A DNA stretch of 64,000 bases, taken from Alphaproteobacteria bacterium. Its GTDB lineage: Bacteria; Pseudomonadota; Alphaproteobacteria; RF32; CAG-239. The position numbers were made by a program, and so were the translations under genes. Below, one piece after another: positions 8,401-17,400 of this stretch. Location: positions 1 through 64,000 of the forward strand of contig JAFUBQ010000007.1 in the NCBI GenBank assembly GCA_017460085.1. The letters run 5' to 3'. The notes under the pieces are model-generated. The model worked only from the letters and a program-made list of their open reading frames with translations. It ran no database searches and was not told the DNA's origin. The first letter of the stretch is position 1; the number at the start of each line of letters is the position of its first letter.

Positions 8401-11400
8401 TAATTTACTGCCGTCATTAAAGTTAATGTCGCCGGAATTTACTTCTGCATCAGCCAAATTCTTAATGGCAGATGTGCCGTTCATATTAACAACAGTATTG
8501 TTGAAAACAACATTGCCTTTAAGCCCGATAACTTCCTTTGGCAAAATTTTACCGCGACCGGAAGTGTCACCGTCTTCAAATATAACATTTTGTTCAATGC
8601 TGCTTGAAGCATTCAAATTAACGAGTGAATTTTCAAATGTCATATTTGCATCAATATCGCTGTATATTTCATCAGGCTCATATTTATTGCTATATTCAAA
8701 ATCAGTAACTAAACGCGATTTATCATTCACATTAATTGTTGCATTAGCAATATATGCATTATTAATGCCGAAAATAGTATTTTTAGATAACGTTAGTTTA
8801 TTAGAATAAATTTGCGTATTATCAAATCTGATATCTGCATCTTCAACACTAAATGAACCGCCTGATAAATATGATTGAGATGCTTGCAGCCATGTACCTC
8901 CGGACTTAATGTTAATGCTACTGTCAACAGCTTCTAAAGTATCACGAATTAAAATTTCTGCATATTTAGACGTATTTAATTTGGAATTTTCAAGCATCAT
9001 ATTTTCCATACTTAAATACTCAACAGCATTCAAATTAAGCGTTGAATTATCATACATTGTAATATCAGGCAAATCCATTTTGAGCATTGAACCGTTAATT
9101 GTGGCCACAGCGCCATCATTTAAGTTCAAATGACCATATAATAAACCATTATTCGACACTAAAGTTGCATTATCAATATTAATATTTTCTGCCGCCAAAG
9201 ATTTATTAACTGTCAGTGCGGCTTTGTTAGAAACATTAACATCGCCTAAAATTTGATTTTCGTAAACTTTTTCTTGGCAATTATTCTCCAAATATTCATC
9301 ATCATATTCATCAAGCATCCACCAATTTGCTTCATCAATATTTTCTTTTTCATACTTGTCATAAGCATAGGCCCTTGCAGCTTCACTCACTGTAAACACG
9401 GCTGAATCCAATATAACATTCGGTGCGCTTACTTTGCCGTTTGCCGCAATTGTTCCGGCAATAGTCAGTCCTTCAATATCTCCAAACATTGTCCCCTTTA
9501 GCGTAGATGATGTTTTGCCGTTTTGACCACTGCCGAGAGCCAGTTCTTTCAAACCGACAACTTCACCTTCAATTCTGCCTCCGTTCAAAATAAGAGCAGA
9601 TTTTGTTTCATCATCGGCATCATTAATATATAGATTAGATTTAAGAACACCACCTAAGCTGATTTCACTACCACTGACATAAAGTGAATGTTCCGCATTT
9701 TCATTATCTGCATAAGTATTAATGCTTAAAGTTGCTCCCTTAGCCAAATTTAAGCCTGAATTTACTATTCTAACCATACCATTAGCCGCAAGAGTATTAT
9801 TTTTGCCTTTAACATTCAAAATAGAACCGTTTTCAAAAGCAATATTACCGGAAATCATTTCTTCATAGTCTTCGCCAACTTTTGCCGTGTTCTTAATTGA
9901 AGATGTGCCATTCATGTTGACTTCGGAATTATCAAATTTAATATTAGCGTTCAATGCAATATTATCATTGTACATTATCGCGGTTTCAATGGCGCTTGTT
10001 CCATTTAAATTAACAGTTGAATCGCTAAAGTTCATATCTAAAGTTTTGCTCTCATAGCGTTCGGCAAATTCTTGGAAATATGCTTCTTTGTTTTCATAAT
10101 CTTGATCATCATATCCACCGGTTAACATTTTTGAATTATCATTCAAAGTTATTATTGTTCCATCAGATATATCTGCTGCACCAATTGCCCAAATTGTTCC
10201 TTTGGAAGCTGTTATATTAGCACCGCTAATCGCAGTATTAAAAAACCCGATTTCTGAAGCAACCGCGTTCAATGTTCCGCCGCTAATATCCAAGGTACGC
10301 TCCGTTGCATCGTCATCTTCCCACATGCAGGCTGAAGATATGGTGGTTATAGTATCTTTTAGCGAAACTCCGGCAAATGGGTCTAAATCTGCTTTGTTAC
10401 TGATATTAAGTTTTGAATTATTTGCCGATAGTGAGCGAACTCCCATCCAGTCAATTGCATTCAAATTAAGCGTTGAATTATTTTTAAGTTCAATAACACC
10501 CATACTAACATCAGATGTTTTACCGCTTATGGTTGCAGTTGAATTATTATCTAAACTCAAATTACCGTCAATACGAGCGTTGTTTGCAACCAAAATTGCT
10601 TTATTATCTAACTCAAAGGTGTCAGCGGCCAAAGCTGAATTTACGGTTAAACTTGCACCATCTTTAATTTCAACATTACCTTTAATTTGGTTATCAAAAG
10701 CATGAATTTCATATTGGTCATTGTTTGCATAATATTTTGCAACATTCTCCCATGTTCCCAAATTTTTATACCCTTTGGCTTTTTTATCATAAGCATAATA
10801 TTTTTGATTTTCTTCATCACTAATTGCAAACATGGCCGAATCTAAAATAATTTTCGGTGCCGTAGTTTTACCGTTAACAATAGAACCGGCAATGCTCAGG
10901 TTTTTAATATCAGCAAATTTCATACCTTTTAGTGTTGCTGATGTATTACCGTTTTGACCGCTGCCGAAAGCTACAGTGTTTAAGCCGCTCACTGTGCCTT
11001 CTACCCGACCGCCGTTCAAAATGAACTTGCTGTCATGCAAAATTTCAACATCATCATCTTCAATTTTTAAATTTGCCTTCAAAACGCCTGCTAAATTAAT
11101 TTCACTTCCGGCCACATGCAAAGTATTATCGCTCTCTGCTTCTACCGCTTCCGAAATTATACTCAGCGTTGCCCCCTTAGCAATATTCAAAGCAGAATTG
11201 AGCATTTCAACCCGATTATTAGCTGAAATAACATTATTTTTGCCTTTAATATTCAAAACAGAATTGTTAGCAAATATAACATTACCCGAACCGTTTTGGT
11301 CATCATCAGATGCAATAGCCTTATTGCTGATATGCGCCGTGTCTGCCATATTTATTGTAGCACTGTCAAACACCACATTACCCCTTAAATCAGCATCTAA

Positions 11401-14400
11401 ATAGCCTAAATCTTTATCACGCCCTTCATCGGCATATTGCAATTTTACAATAGCTAAATCTATACCGCCGGAACCATTCAAGTTGACTGTTGCATTATTG
11501 ATAAATTTCATATCATAATTTGTGCCGTAATCATGCCATTGATAAATATTCCCCAAGCTGTCAGTTATAATTTTAGAATTATCATTTACAGTCATCTTTC
11601 CACCGGATATAACCGCATTATCTATCGCAAACAAAGTCCGTTTAGATGCTGTTACATCAGCGTCTGTTATACTGGTATTGCGGAACTTTACATCGGCATC
11701 TGCAATGTTCAATAAACCACCGGTAACATTGGCATTATTAGCTAAAATCCAAGCTCCGCCGGCGCCAATATTGGTTTTGCTGTTCGTTAGCAACAAATTA
11801 CCAACTCCCATTTCCGTCCACTTATTTGTGTTGAAATTTGCATTATCTGTCACCAGTGAATCCATCTCGATATATTCTACCGAATTAAGATTTAAGGTTG
11901 AATTAGCAGCTAATTCCACATCTTTCATCACCATATCCATCTTGTTGCCGTTAATGGTAACATTAGCCTTATTATCCAAATTCAAATTGCCATACATTAA
12001 AGCATTGTTTGAAATAAGTGTTGCATTATCAACATTGAAATTTTTCGCCGCCATAGCCTTATTTAAGGTTAGTATTGCACCATTTTCAATATTAACATCT
12101 CCGCTAATTTGATTATATGCCATAATGTCAACATATTGGCTTTCTTGTTCTTTGCTAACTCCATCTGAATAATCATAATATTCTTTATCGTATTTATAAT
12201 ATCCGTAATAGCGTCTAGCATCTTCATCGCTAAGTTCAAACAAATCTGAATCTAAAGTAATTTTCGGCGCCGTGGTCTTCCCGTTAACAATAGTGCCGGC
12301 AATAACCAAATCTTGAATGTCCGTAAATTTCATGCCTTTTAAAGTTGCTGACGTATTCCCATTTTGACCGACACCGAAAGCTACAGTGTTTAAGCCGCTC
12401 ACTGTGCCTTCAACCCGACCGCCATTTAAAATGAACTGACTTGCAACATCTCCGCTGTCGGCAAAACTTACATTTCCTTTAATCACACCGCCTAAATCAA
12501 GCGAAGTACCGTCAAGCGTAATATCTTTCCCAAACTGTTCTTCTGCCGTATCAGAAATAATATTCAACACTCCGCCGCGCAATATGGTTAAACTCGAATT
12601 TGTTAATTTTATATCTTTCGCCGCTGATATTGTTGCATTATTGCCTTTAACCTCAATGGCGGAATTATATACTTGAATATCACCCGACATATTATCTTCT
12701 TGCGTATTTAGGGCCGCATTTATAATAGCAGAAGTTCCATCCATAACAATTTTACTGTTATCAATGGTAACAAAAGCCTCATAATTAAGCGCCGCATCAA
12801 AGCCGTCTTCAAAGTTTTCAAAATCATATCCGTTAAAACGTTTATCTTTTAGGAAAGTGCTAGGATTTTCATATAAATCAGCGGTAATTAAACCCTCAAT
12901 CACACCTTGTGTTGAGCTTTTCCAATTTACAATGGCTAAGCCTGCACCCAAACGAGAATTGCCGCTTAATTTAATTTCAGAATCATCTACATCAAGCACC
13001 ATATTAAGTTCTGCATGGTGGTCATAGTCATATGGACTGTAATAATGCAGCCTGTTCTTTACTTCTCTGTCTTCAACTTCAATCTTAATTGCGTGCTTAA
13101 AGACGCCGATGTTTGAATTGTCGGCAACAATGGTTGAACCATATATTCCGGTATTTTTTTCAGCCGTTAGGGTGGAATTGGCCTTTAAATTAATATCACT
13201 TGCATCGTCAGCGTTTTTGGTAATAAACAAATTACCATCGCTTTGCACAAATGAGCCGCTGGCATTAAGCTTAGATGCATCAAAATTCATTGCGCTTCCC
13301 TTAACTTTAAGCCGTACATTCGTAGCATTAACCGTTGAATTATCAACCGCATTCAGCACACCCGTATAAACCTCGCCGTTAGAAACATTATATGTACTGC
13401 CGCCGGAAATATTCAGCTCTGCCGTTTCTTCTTTTTCGCTATTTTCATCACCTATTTGCAAATAATTAGTAGTCAGCGTTGAACCGTTGCTAACATTAAC
13501 TCTTTCATCAAATCCGCTCAGCGTATAAACATTTTTGCCCAATAAACTAACTTTAGAGCCGTTTGTCACATTCAATGTTTTAGCCCCTAAAATGCGGTCA
13601 GTCACATTCAGCGTAGAATTATCCACCACAATCTCATCAGCTGCAAAATTGCTTGATGACGTAACATTCGAATTTTTAATTTGCAGTTTTCCGATAATCT
13701 GATTTTCATAATTAAATTTCGGGCCTGCATCATCATCTTCATCGTCATCATCTATGTTGCTTTCATCAGCATAATATTTCTTACGATTATAATTTCCGCT
13801 TTCATATTGGCGGGCATATTCTCTATCATCAACCGACAATACAAATATACCGTCTTTATCAATGTTCAAATTTTTGTGGTTCATAATAACCAAATCGCCT
13901 AAATTTGTAATTTTACCATTGACCATCGCTGAAATTTTGGCAGCGTCTGTAGCCACAAATTGGTCTTCTTGCACTGCAGGTCCGCTAATAATAGTCAGCT
14001 GCGCCAAGTCTTTAACATTACCGCTTAAATTACTTCCTTCATAAATGTTAATAAAGCTGTTATCAAGTTCCACCGCTCCGCCTTCACCAACATTAAAGTT
14101 AAGTTGTGCATTTTTCTTAATATTGATAACACTATCATTTAATTCAATGCTGTTTTGGGCATAAATATCATTATTCGTTCCGGTAACGTTCATAATTGAG
14201 CCGTCCGCCAACTTTAAGCTGTCATAAGCTGATAAATATACCCCTCCTGTTATATCAACGATTGACTTATCAAGAATTATCTCATTTGCCGATAAACTTT
14301 GATTTTTAAGTTTGCTATTTGATTCATTGAAAATAATTTTATTCAAAATGCTGGCATTTCCGTTCAAAACCGCATCATCATAAATATTTAACACAGCATT

Positions 14401-17400
14401 ATTCTTAGCACTAATATCTCCGTTTAATGTTCCTCTCAAATCAACTGTAGTGTTGCTTAAATTAATTTCACGATAGCTTATCGGTTTAATATCATTATTA
14501 GGCACAAGCTTAGAGCTTTCAACATTTAAGGTTGCGCCCTTGTTAATTATAACATTAGAATTATAAATATCAATCTCATCGCTTGCTGACAAAGTGTTAT
14601 TGCCGTTAACCGTAATGGTTGAACCGCCGTTAATACTAATTCCACCCGAAGCATCGCTTATTTTACCTTCATCAGCATTAAGCATTGCATTAATAATTTT
14701 GGCATTATCATTCAAAACAATGTTGCTGCCGACAATATTAATTTGTGCTTTATATTGGTCGGCATTTTGATAACTGTCGTCATCAAAACGTTGCATCTCA
14801 TAATTTTTGTATTTTGAATTCAGCGCCTTTAACAAAGTTTCATCTTTTAACATTTCAGGCGTTAAATAGCCGATAATATTGGAAGTATCGTCCCATTCCA
14901 TAATTGCCATGGCGACACCTAATTCCGAGTTGCCGTTTAAGGTAATTTCCGAATCGCTGACCGTCAAATCGGTCGTAGGCGTTACATCTAAATATAAACC
15001 ATGCAAAATATCGTTATAAATCGTTTCATCTTCCACATCAATATCTATAGCGTGCTTAAATGCTCCGACGTGCGAATTATCGGCTGTTATGGTCGAATTT
15101 TCTATAATGGTCTGATTGGCAGTCAAAGCCGAGCGATTTTTTATGGTTGCAGTCGAATCTTCAAGTTTGGTAATACCGTGCGTGTAGGCAAAACCGTTAT
15201 CCAAATCAATCGTTGCTTTATTGAACACTGCCGACGGATTTCCGTCATTAAATTTGACCGTAAAGTCGGCATTTTTGGCACTGATGGTAGAATTATCAAC
15301 CAACAACTGACCAACACCAAAACCGTCATCGGTCATATTTAAGGCACTACCGTTCAAAACATGTACATAATCGCTGTGCTGATGATTATTCCCGATATCA
15401 AGCGATGTAATATTCAAAACAGAATTGTGGTCCACCACAACACTGTCACTAAAACCGCTTTCATTCCATAACCGCGAATTTGTATGTTGTAAATATGCGG
15501 TAGAATAGTTATCAACCAACAGTGATTTACCGCCGATGATTTTGTTTTGAGCATTAAGGGTTGAGTGGTTATCTATCACAAATCTTTTGGCCGCTAAATT
15601 GGTGTTTAATTTCAGCGTAGAATTATTCAAGCTCAATGTACCTCTGATTTGATTTTCATAATTACGAATATCTCCGTCTTCATCTTCATCAAAATCATTT
15701 TCATCGGTTATTTCGGTATAATATCCATGGTTTACATAGCTATAGCGGCGTTCATCATCGTTAACCTTTAGAATATTGGCACGATTTAAGATAATGTTTG
15801 AGCCTGATGTAATATTCAAATTGCCCACATCAACACCTCCGGTAATAAACGATGACATATTACCGCTTTCGCCACTAATTTTGGTATTTTTATACATACC
15901 GCCGTTAATAATTCCATCACCGCTAATATCAAGCGAATCGGCTATCACATTACCAAGCAATGTACCTTGAACATAAATATGTCCGTCATTAAATCGAGCA
16001 TAATTTCCCTCACCCACATTCAAAGTTAAGGTGGCGCCGTCTTTAATCAGCATATTGCTATTATTAAACACAATATCCTGCGCCGATTCGATTGTGTTTT
16101 CACCGCTGTTAATATTGATAAGCGAATCATCAGAAAGTTCAATATTTTCCACCAGTGAACGCAAAACCACATCACCGTTAAAATTAAGCGTTGTACTGTT
16201 TAAGCTAATATTATCTGCTGTCAACGTCTGATTTTTAAAACTCGTATTCGAACCTGTAAATGCAATAGTTCCTAAATCGAGAGCATCACCGTTTAATTTT
16301 GCTTTTGTACCGCTAAAAGTTAACCGTGAACTGTTCTTATCTAAAATATCTGCATTTAATGTACCATATAAATCGATGTCAGAATTTGCTGCATAAATAG
16401 CCTTACTGCTCATCGGCTTAGTTTCGGCTGCCGGCTTAACTTTTAAACTTTCAACATTTAATGTTGCACCTTCATTTACAACTAAAGAGGCATCATTAAC
16501 ATAAACTTTATAATTTGCTTCAATATCATTATTACCGTTAACGGTTAAAACAGAGCCGGAATTAATATTAACATTCCCAATGCCGTCATAATCTCTTTCT
16601 ACATTCAGCATATTGGCAATTTTAGAATTACCATTCATATAAACTTTGGCATTGTCTTTAATATCTATTTTGCCATGTGCCGCCAAAGCAATCGACGCAT
16701 CATCATTAAGCGTTACCTCAGTATTAGCACCGCTGATAATAATATCGCCTTTTTCCACAATTTCGCCGCTGGCAATTTTTTGTGCCATAGCTTCTCCGGC
16801 CTCACCTTCACCGTCTGCACCGCCCAGCCAAATAAGGCTGTTACCGTTAGCATTAACTGTACCGCCGCTAATTTCAATATTACCTGTAATTTCATCACCA
16901 AACTGCTCAATATCCATATCTTCATCAATGTTTGCCGAGCGCCCTAAAGCCGCATTGTTATATAGCGTAAGCTCTCCGCCTGACATATAAACATTGCCGT
17001 CTTTATAATGTGATGAAACAGCGCTCCAAACCGAACCGTCTTCTTCTAAAGAAACAGGAGCAACATCTGCCTTTCCTATTGTAATATTGCCGCCGGTAAT
17101 GTTTATATCGCCATAAGCGTCAATTGTGCCGTTGTTATAAAGATTTATCGTTCCGCCCGAAATGTTAACATCTTGGTCCGAATTGATATGCGAATCATCA
17201 TAAAGTGTAATATTTGCATTTTCACTTATATTGACATCGCCTTTAGCACGCTCGCTGCCGTCACGATGATGACCTTTTTGAATATCACCGGCTTGCATTT
17301 CCAAAACGGCATTACCTTTAATATTGATATTGCCGTCACCATAAATCTGAATCCTACCGGCCGGCCAAATGTCATCGTCTTCCAAATTTGCATTTTGTGG

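Noticed and set aside
7949..8809. A 286-codon plus-strand open frame inside the autotransporter
   Set aside because: Antisense shadow of a repetitive Asn/Asp/Ser-rich gene; hydrophobic Ser/Leu-rich translation without ribosome-binding site. Many similar frames occur throughout 6-19 kb.
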